Positions 43,516 to 53,335 of a DNA stretch of 64,000 nucleotides are shown piece by piece. The notes beneath the pieces are model-generated. The model made no database searches. It saw only the letters and a list, made by a program, of their open reading frames with translations, and was not told the DNA's origin. Position 1 is the stretch's first letter; each line of letters starts with the position of its first letter. Source of the DNA: UBA9732 sp963621975 (GTDB taxonomy: Bacteria; Spirochaetota; Spirochaetia; Sphaerochaetales; Sphaerochaetaceae). Made by a program: the position numbers and the translations under genes. The stretch covers positions 186,001-250,000 of the forward strand of contig CAVFGI010000001.1 of the NCBI GenBank assembly GCA_963621975.1, in the 5' to 3' direction.

Positions 43516-44689
43516 TATGTCTCTTTACCTTATTAAACTTGGAGAAATTAGCCTGAAAGGTCTCAATAGAGGTTTTTTTGAAAAAAAACTAAAAAACAAT
43601 ATCAAGTTGAAAATACATCCTTACAGGAGTCTTTTAACAAGAGAAAAAGGACGTTTTTATTTATATGTTGATTCAGCATGTCCCCAAGAACATGTCATAA
43701 AGACACTTAAGACAACATTTGGTGTTGTTGGGTTTTCTCAGGCTTTAGTTTGTGAAAAGAATTGGGATCTTATGTGTAACTGTGCAAAAGAACTTATAGA
43801 AAAAGAGCCTTTTTCAGATGGTACAGGAACATTTAAAGTTGAATGTAGACGTGGTGATAAATCTTTTTTTATGAATAGTTATCAAATTGAAGCTAATTTG
43901 GGTGGAATTGTCTTGGATCGTTACCCAAACATGAAAGTTGATGTACATCATCCCCAAAAGCAACTTTTTGTTGAAGTTAGAGATAAAACATATATGTACA
44001 CATCTCCAATTGCTGGTCCTGGAGGGCTTCCAGTTGGCACAGCAGGAAAAGGGTTGCTCCTTCTTTCAGGTGGAATAGACTCCCCTGTTGCTGGCTATAG
44101 AATGGCAAAACGTGGACTTAAACAGGATTGTCTTTATTTCCATGCTTATCCATATACCTCTGAAATGGCTCTTCAAAAGGTTAAAGACCTTGCAAGAATT
44201 ATTGCTCCTTATAATCAAGGGACAAATCTAATTGTAGTTAATTTTACAGAATGTGAACTTTGGATTAAGGAACATTCAAAAGAAGAAGAACATACCCTTA
44301 TGATGAGAGCCTGTATGATGAAAGTTGCAAACGCAATTGCAAAAGCAAGAGATTGTAAGGTTTTAGTTACCGGGGAAGCTCTTGGACAAGTTGCTTCTCA
44401 AACACTTGAAAGTATTTGTTTTACAAATAGTATGTCTAATCTTCCAGTTCTAAGACCTCTAGTTGCAATGGATAAAGGAGAAATTATTGATACTGCAAGA
44501 GAAATTGGAACTTATGAAATTAGTATTTTACCATATGATGACTGCTGCGTAGTCTTTAGTCCAAAACATCCTCTTGTGAGACCAGAAGTTGCACAGCAAA
44601 CTGTCTCATATGATGAAATGAAGATTGAAGACTTACTTCAAAAAGCAATTGATTCTGTTGAGGAATTTACGTTAAGTTATAATGTATAA
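43505..44689 (+). CDS. thiI: ThiI, tRNA 4-thiouridine synthetase
   Basis: A 394-aa protein that uses ATP and a desulfurase-derived persulfide to make s4U8 in tRNA and possibly to support thiamine synthesis. The N-terminal NFLD/THUMP region (about 1-165) is followed by the PP-loop motif LLLSGGIDSPVAGYRMAKRG near 180 and ITGEALGQVASQ-like VTGEALGQVASQTLES near 280. It lacks the C-terminal rhodanese domain of E. coli ThiI, as in most bacteria. AAGGAG precedes the ATG. It is convergent with trpS, 4 nt apart. Confidence 0.95.
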   Translation: MENNMSLYLIKLGEISLKGLNRGFFEKKLKNNIKLKIHPYRSLLTREKGRFYLYVDSACPQEHVIKTLKTTFGVVGFSQALVCEKNWDLMCNCAKELIEKEPFSDGTGTFKVECRRGDKSFFMNSYQIEANLGGIVLDRYPNMKVDVHHPQKQLFVEVRDKTYMYTSPIAGPGGLPVGTAGKGLLLLSGGIDSPVAGYRMAKRGLKQDCLYFHAYPYTSEMALQKVKDLARIIAPYNQGTNLIVVNFTECELWIKEHSKEEEHTLMMRACMMKVANAIAKARDCKVLVTGEALGQVASQTLESICFTNSMSNLPVLRPLVAMDKGEIIDTAREIGTYEISILPYDDCCVVFSPKHPLVRPEVAQQTVSYDEMKIEDLLQKAIDSVEEFTLSYNV

Positions 44690-44693
44690 TTAT

Positions 44694-45710
44694 TTACTTT
44701 AAAAGAACATGCATATGGTCCTTAACATCTGTAACCATAGCATTTCCAATCTCATTTGCCTTTGCGGTTCCCGTTGTAATAATGTCTTTAACATCATCAA
44801 GATGTGATTCGTAAAAGGCTCTCTTTTCTCTAATAGGATCAAGAATTGAGTTAAGCTTTTCAGCTAAGAGTTTTTTACAAGCAACACAACCAATTTGTGC
44901 ATTTTTACACATAGAACAAATATTACCAGCTTCAGATTCATTGAAGGTCTTGTGATAGGTATAGACGGTGCAAACATCTGGATTGCCAGGAATTTTAACG
45001 CTTATTCTGTTTGTATCTGTAACAGCTTGCATGACTTTTTGAGATACCGTTTTAGCGTCGTCAGAGAGGTAGATGGCGTTGCCAAGACTTTTCCCCATCT
45101 TGCTGTTACCATCTAGACCACAAAGGCGACCTGTTGACGAAAGCTTTGCTTCTGGCTCTGTAATGCTTGTACCATACATCTCGTTAAATCTTCGTACTAA
45201 CTTACGAGAAAATTCAATATGTGGAAGTTGGTCTTCTCCTACGGGAACTAAGTCAGCATTGCAGAAAGTTATATCGGCTGTTTGAGAAACAGGATAACCT
45301 AAGAATCCATAGGTTAATTTTGAGAAATCATAAGTAAAATCCCCATCTGTTTCACCAAAGCCATAGTTGCGTGATTCTGATTTAATTGTAGGATTTATCA
45401 ATAGGTGGTTTACTGTTGTAAGCATAGAATAAAACACCGTAAGTTCAGCTATAGCAGTGATTTGTGACTGCTGTACAAAAGTAATATTGTTAGGGTCAAG
45501 TCCAACTGACAGATTATCCATTGCAACCTGATATATACTATCATTGATTAGTTGAGGATTTTGAAAATGGGTTGTAAGAGCTTGAACATCTGCTAACAGA
45601 ATAAATGTATCATAGGCATGTTGCAATGCAACTCTGCTCTGTAAAGAGCCAACATAATGACCTAAATGAAGTCTTCCAGTAGTTCTATCTCCAGTTAAAA
45701 TTCTTTTCAC
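44694..45710 (-). CDS. trpS: Tryptophanyl-tRNA synthetase
   Basis: A 338-aa class I synthetase. The HIGH-like motif is LHLGHYVGSL near residue 14 and the KMSKS-like motif is SKMGKSLGNAI near 200. LTYGFLGYPVSQTADITFCN near 132 forms the tryptophan pocket. CSMCKNAQIGCVACKK near 265 adds four cysteines, a possible metal site that some TrpRS have. Its start overlaps the stop of the upstream lipoprotein gene by 4 nt. Confidence 0.96.
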   Translation of the reverse strand: MKRILTGDRTTGRLHLGHYVGSLQSRVALQHAYDTFILLADVQALTTHFQNPQLINDSIYQVAMDNLSVGLDPNNITFVQQSQITAIAELTVFYSMLTTVNHLLINPTIKSESRNYGFGETDGDFTYDFSKLTYGFLGYPVSQTADITFCNADLVPVGEDQLPHIEFSRKLVRRFNEMYGTSITEPEAKLSSTGRLCGLDGNSKMGKSLGNAIYLSDDAKTVSQKVMQAVTDTNRISVKIPGNPDVCTVYTYHKTFNESEAGNICSMCKNAQIGCVACKKLLAEKLNSILDPIREKRAFYESHLDDVKDIITTGTAKANEIGNAMVTDVKDHMHVLLK

Positions 45711-46618
45711 AATATACCCCCTAACAGTTGAGTCACAACCAATTTGATTGCTTCTTTTTGCTCTTCTGTCAAACTTAAATTATTGACACTAAACATATCA
45801 AATTCTTGAACAAATTGTTCCTTCAATTGTTCAATATCAATTGTTGTTCCTTCTCTTCTTAGTTGCCCAACATAAGAACCTTTTATAATGATTGAGAAAC
45901 TCTTTGCGAGTGTTTCACTTTTAAGCTTAAAATCAACCGATAAAGTGTCATCTTCAAGCATTATAAGTATATATTCAATGTTTTCCAATGAGCTTTTTGG
46001 AATATCTAAGCCTAAATCAATAAGAGTTTTTGGATTAGAAACAAAAATACCAATTTCGCAAGATGCAAGCTTTTCTGCCTGTTGATCTGAAATTAGTTTG
46101 TCACTACTTTTAAACGTTTTTTCATATGTTGTTTCTACATCATTTGATGAAAACAAAATAATCCCGTTTGAAGGAACAACAACTTGAAGTCCACTTTCTT
46201 CATCCGTTAAAAACTTTAATCCAGACTCCCCTTTTTGCTGTGTAAATATTCCACTAATTTTTAAAGCTGTATTAATTAAGCTCTTTGAATAATTACCTTC
46301 AATTGCTCCATCAAAATCATATGTAGAAAAATCTGCAGGATATTCAGAATACTGTTCTGTTATATCAAATAGAACAATAGAAAGCCTGCTCATTCTATTT
46401 GCAATATAACTAACTGAACTATCTGTTGTATCCACGTATTCTCCAAGATTAAGTTTTGAAGCATCAACAGTAATAACAAACTGTCCATCCATCCCATAGG
46501 ACTGTAGGAACATTCTATCCTTCAGTGGACTTTTTGTTGCACATGAAGACATAAACATCATAATGCCTATAAAAAATACACAAAGAATACCTATTGGATG
46601 GATTTTTTCAGTTTTCAT
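45707..46618 (-). CDS. Lipoprotein of unknown function
   Basis: A 303-aa predicted lipoprotein. The N-terminal sequence MKTEKIHPIGILCVFFIGIM is followed by FMSSC, a good spirochaetal lipobox, with the Cys as lipidation site. The rest is rich in beta-type segments without a recognised motif. The ATG at 46618 is preferred (a TTG at 46636 would overlap ileS by 14 nt), although no ribosome site is clear. It lies between ileS and trpS in what may be one transcript. Confidence 0.7.
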   Translation of the reverse strand: MKTEKIHPIGILCVFFIGIMMFMSSCATKSPLKDRMFLQSYGMDGQFVITVDASKLNLGEYVDTTDSSVSYIANRMSRLSIVLFDITEQYSEYPADFSTYDFDGAIEGNYSKSLINTALKISGIFTQQKGESGLKFLTDEESGLQVVVPSNGIILFSSNDVETTYEKTFKSSDKLISDQQAEKLASCEIGIFVSNPKTLIDLGLDIPKSSLENIEYILIMLEDDTLSVDFKLKSETLAKSFSIIIKGSYVGQLRREGTTIDIEQLKEQFVQEFDMFSVNNLSLTEEQKEAIKLVVTQLLGGIL

Positions 46619-46622
46619 AAAT

Positions 46623-49600
46623 TCAAGCTTTAACAATCCTTATACGTGCACCAGATTCAGTTATAGGTGAATCTAAATTCTTATCAAATGAAGAATTACT
46701 ACAAAGAGTTTCTGCTTCAATGAAAGATTTAAATTGGTTATACACTTTTTCTATGACCTCATCTCCTCCAATAGTAAGAATGATACGGTCACTTACATCA
46801 AGTCCAGTTTCTTTTCTTAAAGTCTGAATTGTACGAACAAGATCTCTTGCAATACCTTCATTTAGCAAATCTTCTGTCACTTCAGTATCAAAACCAACAG
46901 TAAGCTCCCCCTCGTTCAAAATTTTAAGGTTAGCTTTTTCGTTTCTTTGAATTACTAAATCATCTTTACTGATTTCAACTTCCTCTCCATTGCCAAACTG
47001 AACCTTGTGTTTAACGCCTTCAAGAAGTGAAGAAATATGCTCACTTCTAAAGTCTTGAATCTTAGAAGCAACTTCTTTCATTGCTTTTCCAAGTTTAGAG
47101 CCAAGAACTTTAAAGTTTGCCTTTGCTGTATAATCAACCAGTGAAGATTCATTGCCATTAATCTCAACAGCTTTAACATTAAGCTCTTCTGCAATTATAG
47201 TTGCCATATCTTTGAGAATCTTTCTGTCTTCTTCATTTCTATCAACAAGGAATAGTTTCTTAAGAGGTTGCCTATTCTTGAGATTATTTGCACTTCTAAG
47301 AGATCTTCCCATTGTGATAGCCTGAACTGTAAGCTTCATCATTTTTTCAAGAGCATAGTCCCTATGTGAGGCATCATATTTAGGATAATCACAAAGATGA
47401 ACACTTTCAGGATCTGAAGAAGTCTTCAGGTTTTGATAGATCTCTTCAGAGATAAACGGAAGAATTGGACAAGCAAGTTTTACAAAGGTCATTAATGTTT
47501 TGTAAAGAGTGTCATATGCCATCTTTTTATCGCCATCATTTTCACTCTTCCAGAATCTTCTTCTGCTACGTCTGATATACCAATTGTTAAGACTATCCAT
47601 GAAGTCAAGCAAATAAGAGCATGCGCTTTGAATATCATACTTATCAAGAGCGTTGTCCATATTATTTGTAAGCTCTTCAACTGTTGAAATCATCCATCTA
47701 TCAAGTGGATTAGATAGATTTTCAAAAGATGTGTCACTTGGAGTATACCCATCTATATTCGCATAAGTCACAAAGAATGAATATGCATTCCAAAGAGGAA
47801 GAATAATTGACTTTATAACATCTTTGACCATCTGATCAGAGAACTTAAGGTCATCGGCATGAACAGCAGCACTATTCATAAGTGCAAATCTCAAAGCATC
47901 TGCCCCGTACTGGTTGACAAGTAGCATTGGGTCCGTGAAATTGCCCTTACTTTTTGACATCTTTTCACCGTCTTCAGCAAGAATAATTCCATTTACTACA
48001 CAGTGTTTGAATGCAGGCTCATCAAAAAGAGCTGTTGCAATTACGGTTAAGGTATAAAACCACCCTCTTGTCTGATCAAGGCCTTCACAAATAAAGTCTG
48101 CAGGGAAAATCTTGTCAAACCTTTCCTTATTTTCAAACGGATAATGAAGTTGAGCATAAGGCATGCTACCACTTTCAAACCAACAGTCTAGAACATCAGG
48201 AACTCTTCTCATTGTCCCCTTTCCATCTGGACTTGGCCAAGTAAGCTTATCAACAACGTGTTTATGAAGATCATCAACCTTTTGACCGCATTTTTCTTCA
48301 AGTTCAGCAATAGAACCAATAACTTCTATATAGTCTGAACCATCACATTTCCATACAGGGATTGGATTTCCCCAAAATCTATTTCTTGAAATAGCCCAAT
48401 CTCTAGCACCTTCAAGCCATTTCCCAAAACGGCCGTTTTTAAGATGTTCAGGAATCCAAGTAATCTTTTGGTTGTTAGCAACCATTTTATCTCTAAACTT
48501 TGGGACATTTACATACCAACATTCCATTGCTCTGTAAATTAAAGGACTTCCAGTTCTCCAACAGAACGGGTAACTATGAAGGTAGTTTTCTCTTTTAACA
48601 AGTTTTCCTTCTTCCTTAAGTCTTGCAATGATTGCCTTATCAGCATCCTTAACAAAGATGCCCTGATAATCAGGAACTTCAGATGTAAACTTACACTCAT
48701 CATCAATTGGACAAACAACAGGAATACCAGTGCCTTTGAGAACATTGTAGTCATCTTCACCAAAGCCTGGTGCTGTGTGAACAATGCCACAACCATCAAC
48801 AGTTGTAACATAATCACCTAGAACAGTGACAAAAGCACCCTTGTCATAGAGATTTGCAAAATAGTTAAACAATGGCTCGTAGCGCATTCCGGCCAGTTCA
48901 CTACCCTTATATTTCTCAAGAATTTCATATGCATTTTCATCTTTATAATAAGCGCCAAGTCTAGCCTCTCCAAGGATATATTTATCCCCTGTTTCCTTAT
49001 CTAGAATCTTTACATAATCAATATCTGGACCAAGAGCAAGAGCAAGGTTTGAAGGCAAAGTCCAAGGAGTTGTTGTCCATGCAAGGAAATATGTATCATT
49101 TGTTCCCTTAACTTTAAATCTAACGGTGATTGCAGGGTCAGTTACATCTTTATATCCACCTAGATTGACCTCCATATTTGAAAGAGGACAACCTAGACCT
49201 GGACTGTAAGGAAGAATGTTATAACCCTTATAAATAAGAGCCTTATCATAAAGACTTTTAAATACCCACCAAATACTCTCCATGAAAGACTTATCCATAG
49301 TTTTGTAACCATGGTCAAAATCAACCCAACGTCCCATTCTAGTGATGGTATGTTTCCATTCGTTTGTAAATCTCATGACACTTTCGCGGCATTTATTGTT
49401 GTAATTTTCAACACCATAAGCCTCAATTTCTTTAGCACTTGAGATACCAAGCTCTTTTTTCATGAGATTTTCAACTGGAAGACCATGACAGTCCCATCCC
49501 CAGTTACGGACAACACGCTGCCCTTTCATAGTCTTATATCTTGGAATAATGTCCTTAATGGTTCCTGGCACAAGATGCCCATAATGAGGTAGTCCAGTTG

Positions 49601-49748
49601 CAAAAGGAGGACCATCATAAAAAGAGAACTCATTGTCAGCAGGACGACTTTCTACCGATTTCTTAAAAATTTCATTCTTATTCCAAAATTCTAGAATTTC
49701 TTCTTCCATCTTTGGGAAATTCTGTCTTGGGTCAACGCTCTTAAACAT
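46623..49748 (-). CDS. ileS: Isoleucyl-tRNA synthetase, eukaryotic-like type
   Basis: A 1041-aa class I synthetase. The HIGH-like motif PHYGHLVPGTIKD is near residue 55, and EDGEKMSKSKGNFTDP near 595 is the KMSKS loop. The long insert (about 200-400) is the CP1 editing domain. The sequence around WGWDCHGLPVENLMKKEL near 82 and NNWYIRRSRRRFW near 720 resembles the eukaryotic/type-2 (mupirocin-insensitive) branch rather than the usual bacterial one; spirochaetes are known for this branch. AGGAGATAAAA precedes the ATG. Confidence 0.95.
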   Translation of the reverse strand: MFKSVDPRQNFPKMEEEILEFWNKNEIFKKSVESRPADNEFSFYDGPPFATGLPHYGHLVPGTIKDIIPRYKTMKGQRVVRNWGWDCHGLPVENLMKKELGISSAKEIEAYGVENYNNKCRESVMRFTNEWKHTITRMGRWVDFDHGYKTMDKSFMESIWWVFKSLYDKALIYKGYNILPYSPGLGCPLSNMEVNLGGYKDVTDPAITVRFKVKGTNDTYFLAWTTTPWTLPSNLALALGPDIDYVKILDKETGDKYILGEARLGAYYKDENAYEILEKYKGSELAGMRYEPLFNYFANLYDKGAFVTVLGDYVTTVDGCGIVHTAPGFGEDDYNVLKGTGIPVVCPIDDECKFTSEVPDYQGIFVKDADKAIIARLKEEGKLVKRENYLHSYPFCWRTGSPLIYRAMECWYVNVPKFRDKMVANNQKITWIPEHLKNGRFGKWLEGARDWAISRNRFWGNPIPVWKCDGSDYIEVIGSIAELEEKCGQKVDDLHKHVVDKLTWPSPDGKGTMRRVPDVLDCWFESGSMPYAQLHYPFENKERFDKIFPADFICEGLDQTRGWFYTLTVIATALFDEPAFKHCVVNGIILAEDGEKMSKSKGNFTDPMLLVNQYGADALRFALMNSAAVHADDLKFSDQMVKDVIKSIILPLWNAYSFFVTYANIDGYTPSDTSFENLSNPLDRWMISTVEELTNNMDNALDKYDIQSACSYLLDFMDSLNNWYIRRSRRRFWKSENDGDKKMAYDTLYKTLMTFVKLACPILPFISEEIYQNLKTSSDPESVHLCDYPKYDASHRDYALEKMMKLTVQAITMGRSLRSANNLKNRQPLKKLFLVDRNEEDRKILKDMATIIAEELNVKAVEINGNESSLVDYTAKANFKVLGSKLGKAMKEVASKIQDFRSEHISSLLEGVKHKVQFGNGEEVEISKDDLVIQRNEKANLKILNEGELTVGFDTEVTEDLLNEGIARDLVRTIQTLRKETGLDVSDRIILTIGGDEVIEKVYNQFKSFIEAETLCSNSSFDKNLDSPITESGARIRIVKA

Positions 49749-49841
49749 TTTTATCTCCTGAGATTTTGAAAAATTATATCTCTTTTCTTCCTTTTATACT
49801 ACACATTCCAAAAATATGAATTATGATATATCATCAAAAAC

Positions 49842-51191
49842 ATGGCACAAGAGAACAGTAACATAGCGGACTTCAAATGTATAAAATATCCAGTACCAAA
49901 GAAAGTTCAAGAATTTGGAAAAATCTTTGATACAAATGGATTTAGCCTATACATTGTAGGCGGTGCCATTCGTGATTATCTTATGGGAATTGATAACAGT
50001 GATTTTGACTTCTGCACAAGCGCAACACCACAACAAGTCATAGCTCTTTTCAAAAAAGTCATTCCAACAGGTCTTAAGCATGGGACTGTCACTGTACTCT
50101 TCAAAGGTGAAAGTTATGAGGTCACTACTTTTCGCAGTGAATCCAACTATACAGACGGCCGTCATCCAGACAACGTCTCCTACATCACAAATCTTCATGA
50201 GGACCTCTCTAGACGAGATTTCACCATCAATGCCTTTGCAGCAAATTGCACAGACGGCACTATCACAGATGACTTTAACGGCTTTGCAGATCTCAAAAAT
50301 CATCTAGTTCGCGCAATTGGAAACCCAACTGAACGGTTCAAGGAAGATGCACTGCGTCTTATGCGTTTATCCCGATTTTGTTCAAAATTAAATTTTAAAC
50401 CAGAATCTAGTACCCTAGAAGCTGCATGTGCTCTTTCTTATTCTATTGTAAACGTATCAAAAGAACGTATTTATGACGAATTATCCAAAATACTAATGAG
50501 CACTAAAGCATCTGTTGGACTAAAAATCTTAGAAGAAACAGGAATATTAAAGCTTATTCTGCCAGAAGTTACAGCCTGTAGAAATATAAAACAAACAGAA
50601 GTTGGATCCTCTGACGTTTTGGAACATATTTACTCTTGCGTAGATATAGCATCAAAAGCCGGATACAGTTTAACAGTACGTCTTGCTGCCCTACTACACG
50701 AAATAGGAAAAGCCTCAACCCAAACTTACAACAACCACGAAACAGTTAGCGCACAGATGGCACAAAACATCTTAAGGCGTCTAAAATGTTCAAATGAAAT
50801 TATTTCACATGTCTCACTCTTAATTAGAGAACAAACGGCAAGAAATACTCAATCTTGGACAGATGGAGATGTAAAACGCTTAATTCAAAGAATTGGGAAA
50901 AATAATCTAACTGAAGTCTTTCAACTACAGTGGTGTGATCAAATTGCTTCAACTGGAGTACGTTGGGAAGAAGAATACCAAAGTCTTCTTCCGCGAATTG
51001 ATGAATTAATCAACGATCCAATGACACTAGCAGAACTTGATATAACTGGAGAGGATTTAAATGCAATTGGTATCCCAAAATCCAAAGAGATGGGCGAAAT
51101 TCTTAATAAACTGCTAGAAATGGTAATAGATAACCCTTCATTGAACCAAAAAGAAATACTTTTAAATCAAGCCAAGTTGCTCCAAAGCTAG
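49842..51191 (+). CDS. cca: CCA tRNA nucleotidyltransferase with HD-like domain
   Basis: A 449-aa class II enzyme adding CCA to tRNA 3' ends. The nucleotidyltransferase head has LYIVGGAIRDYLMGIDNSDF near residue 36 and the HGTVT motif near 79, then EDLSRRDFTINAFA near 120 and RFKEDALRLMRLSRF near 160. An HD-type domain lies at about 265-350, in which the usual HD pair reads HE (LLHEIGKAST). All three tRNA genes in the window lack encoded CCA, so this activity is needed. No ribosome site precedes the ATG. It overlaps rnc by 30 nt at the 3' ends. Confidence 0.9.
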   Translation: MAQENSNIADFKCIKYPVPKKVQEFGKIFDTNGFSLYIVGGAIRDYLMGIDNSDFDFCTSATPQQVIALFKKVIPTGLKHGTVTVLFKGESYEVTTFRSESNYTDGRHPDNVSYITNLHEDLSRRDFTINAFAANCTDGTITDDFNGFADLKNHLVRAIGNPTERFKEDALRLMRLSRFCSKLNFKPESSTLEAACALSYSIVNVSKERIYDELSKILMSTKASVGLKILEETGILKLILPEVTACRNIKQTEVGSSDVLEHIYSCVDIASKAGYSLTVRLAALLHEIGKASTQTYNNHETVSAQMAQNILRRLKCSNEIISHVSLLIREQTARNTQSWTDGDVKRLIQRIGKNNLTEVFQLQWCDQIASTGVRWEEEYQSLLPRIDELINDPMTLAELDITGEDLNAIGIPKSKEMGEILNKLLEMVIDNPSLNQKEILLNQAKLLQS

Positions 51192-51899
51192 CTTTGCAAC
51201 ATTTTGCTCAGCATCTTTCTTATTGTGTCCTCCAACTGGACCATAAATCTTTCCATGGACAGAAACAGTATAGAAGAAAGTTTGATTATGCTCAGGACCA
51301 GTTGTATTTGAAAGCTCATAAACAGGAACCTTTCTATAACGCTTTTGAGCATATTCTTGAAGTATTGTTTTATAATCTTGCTTAAACTTATTATTTATTG
51401 TTGCTTCAATAATTGGCATTAAGTTATTAAGAATAAAAGGCCTCACTGCTTCTAAGCCTTGATCAAGGTAAATTGCAGCAAAAACAGCCTCCATACAATC
51501 TGCGAGAATAGCCTTCTTAAACCTACCTCCAGTACGTTCTTCCCCAACACCAATGACAAGGTATTTATCTAATTCAAGCTTCTTAGCAACAATTGAAAGA
51601 GAATCTTCACTGACAACAACACTTCTTATTCTAGTGCAATCACCTTCATCTCCTTCAAGATTCTCGTACAGCCATTTAGAAACCACTACAGACAAAACGC
51701 TGTCACCAAGAAACTCAAGTCTTTCGTTGTCACATACCTTATAATTTTTAACCTCATTAGCATATGAAGAATGCGTAAAAGCTGTATTTAAAATGGAGAT
51801 ATCATTGAATTTAATTCCAATATTCTCTTGAAATAACAAAAGCTCCTCAATCCTCTTTTGTGGGATTTCCGGAGCCTTATCTGATTTGTTACAAGACAT
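51162..51899 (-). CDS. rnc: Ribonuclease III
   Basis: A 245-aa double-stranded-RNA endonuclease. The signature NERLEFLGDSVLSVV is near residue 43 and the second catalytic acidic stretch ADCMEAVFAAIYLD near 118. A double-stranded RNA-binding domain occupies the C-terminus (about 165-243, with GHNKKDAEQNVAKLALEQL). It processes rRNA and mRNAs. It begins 20 nt after the acpP stop. Confidence 0.96.
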   Translation of the reverse strand: MSCNKSDKAPEIPQKRIEELLLFQENIGIKFNDISILNTAFTHSSYANEVKNYKVCDNERLEFLGDSVLSVVVSKWLYENLEGDEGDCTRIRSVVVSEDSLSIVAKKLELDKYLVIGVGEERTGGRFKKAILADCMEAVFAAIYLDQGLEAVRPFILNNLMPIIEATINNKFKQDYKTILQEYAQKRYRKVPVYELSNTTGPEHNQTFFYTVSVHGKIYGPVGGHNKKDAEQNVAKLALEQLGLI

Positions 51900-51919
51900 A
51901 TAAATCTCAAAATCAAAAG

Positions 51920-52159
51920 TTATAGAATAGAAGCTAAATAATCAACAGCCTCACCAACAGTCTCAAAGGTTCTGCCCTTCTCATCTGGAACTCTAATATC
52001 AAATTCCTCTTCAAAACCGCCAACAAGGTCCAAAATGTCCATGCTGTCAGCCTTAAGATCATTTACAAATGAAGAATCCATTGTGATTGAGTCCTCATCA
52101 ACAGCGAGCTTATCAGCAATGATTGCTTTCACCTTATCAAAAATTTCATTCTTTGTCAT
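51920..52159 (-). CDS. acpP: Acyl carrier protein
   Basis: A 79-aa acidic carrier protein of fatty-acid synthesis. The phosphopantetheine attachment serine is in LKADSMDILDLVGGFEEEF near residue 39. Length and charge are normal. It lies 3 nt after rpmF's stop and upstream of rnc, the common rpmF-acpP-rnc order. Confidence 0.95.
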   Translation of the reverse strand: MTKNEIFDKVKAIIADKLAVDEDSITMDSSFVNDLKADSMDILDLVGGFEEEFDIRVPDEKGRTFETVGEAVDYLASIL

Positions 52160-52162
52160 TTA

Positions 52163-52348
52163 TTACTCCTCATCTGGGTTGATAATCTGCTCACCCTTGT
52201 AGTATCCGCACTGTGGACATACTCTATGTGGGAGAATCAGCTGTCCGCACTTTGTACACTTTGAAAGAGTTGGAGCCTGAAGCTTCATGTTTGCAGATTT
52301 TCTTGCAGCCGCTTTAGCCTTAGATGTTTTATATTTTGGTGTCGCCAT
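52163..52348 (-). CDS. rpmF: 50S ribosomal protein L32
   Basis: A 61-aa L32 of the zinc-binding type: CTKCGQLILPHRVCPQCGYY contains two CxxC pairs. The basic N-terminus TPKYKTSKAKAAARKS is typical. It is the first gene of the rpmF-acpP-rnc group. Confidence 0.95.
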   Translation of the reverse strand: MATPKYKTSKAKAAARKSANMKLQAPTLSKCTKCGQLILPHRVCPQCGYYKGEQIINPDEE

Positions 52349-52427
52349 ATTCTACCTCTAGTTTAATGATATTCTTTTTCTACAACATTGTGAGAATATA
52401 GAAAAACAGTGTTTAAGTCAACACTTT

Positions 52428-52925
52428 TTATCTTTTTGGTTGAGACCCCAACTTAGTCTTTAAAGCATCAATAACTACCTTAGGAACCATTGAGGAAATA
52501 TCGGCTCCAAAACTAGCCATTTCCTTTATTGTAGAACTCCTAATGAGGAAATAATTAGGATTTGTAGGCATGAAAAGTACTTCAATATCGGGACAAATTT
52601 GCTTGTTAGTTTCAGCTAGCTCAAACTCGTAACCAAAGTCTACTTGCGAACGAACTCCACGAATCATTATGCCAATATTGTGCTCTCTAGCAAAGTCTAC
52701 AACTAGGCCAGGCCAAATATGTACCTCTACATTATCATAGCTTTTGAAAATTTCTTCCATGAATGATTTACGCTCAGATGCAGTAAATAAAGTTTTTTTG
52801 TTAATGTTATCTGCAATAACAACATACACCTTCTTGTAGAGGAGTGAACATCTTTGAACAATATCAATATGCCCAAGCGTTGGAGGATCAAAAGTCCCAG
52901 GAAACATAGCAAAATCAGTTCTCAT
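52428..52925 (-). CDS. coaD: Phosphopantetheine adenylyltransferase
   Basis: A 165-aa enzyme of coenzyme A synthesis. PGTFDPPTLGHIDIVQR near residue 8 contains the TxGH nucleotidyltransferase motif, and IMIRGVRSQVDFGYE near 87 and SSTIKEMASFGADISSMVP near 130 are family motifs. CoA made here also supplies the arm of ACP. Its start overlaps the stop of the upstream hypothetical gene by 4 nt. Confidence 0.96.
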   Translation of the reverse strand: MRTDFAMFPGTFDPPTLGHIDIVQRCSLLYKKVYVVIADNINKKTLFTASERKSFMEEIFKSYDNVEVHIWPGLVVDFAREHNIGIMIRGVRSQVDFGYEFELAETNKQICPDIEVLFMPTNPNYFLIRSSTIKEMASFGADISSMVPKVVIDALKTKLGSQPKR

Positions 52926-53335
52926 TGTTTAGTTGCCTCAACTTGTTTTTTCATGTTTGCAAAAGCCTCATTTGACTCATACTGAATTCTTGTTTTAATA
53001 ATGTATTTACCATCAGCATCCTTAGATACAACAGCAAAAGCACCATGGCCAATATAGGAAATTGAATCCGGAGCCTGGACGTTCTCTTGAGTTTTCAATT
53101 TTTCTATCACGCAATCAAAATGACTATAACCTCCATTGGGCTCACTAATTGCCTCTGCAAACGACTCAATAGGTTCACCACAGATAACACATTCAGGCCT
53201 TGGTTCAATTACTTGGGGTATTACTAAATCGTCAAAAACAACATGATCTCTAACTTGTTTTTCCTGATTTTCAGTAATTTGCACATCACTTGTAGATTTT
53301 TTAGATCTTTGTCTTCTTCTTTTTCTGTTTTCCAC
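52922..53335 (-). CDS. Small basic protein with a possible zinc-binding motif, unknown function
   Basis: A 137-aa protein not recognised by family. A very basic N-terminus (MENRKRRRQRSKKS) suggests nucleic-acid contact. CVICGEPIESFAEAI followed by YSHFDCVIEKL gives CxxC then HxxC, a plausible zinc site near residues 48-80. The C-terminal half resembles a small beta domain. It overlaps coaD by 4 nt and yraN by 1 nt, so it is part of that operon. Confidence 0.7.
   Translation of the reverse strand: MENRKRRRQRSKKSTSDVQITENQEKQVRDHVVFDDLVIPQVIEPRPECVICGEPIESFAEAISEPNGGYSHFDCVIEKLKTQENVQAPDSISYIGHGAFAVVSKDADGKYIIKTRIQYESNEAFANMKKQVEATKQ

Noticed and set aside
49790..49841. Promoter for cca
   Set aside because: TATGAT and TATACT occur, but no acceptable -35 lies 16-18 bp upstream of either, so no call was made.
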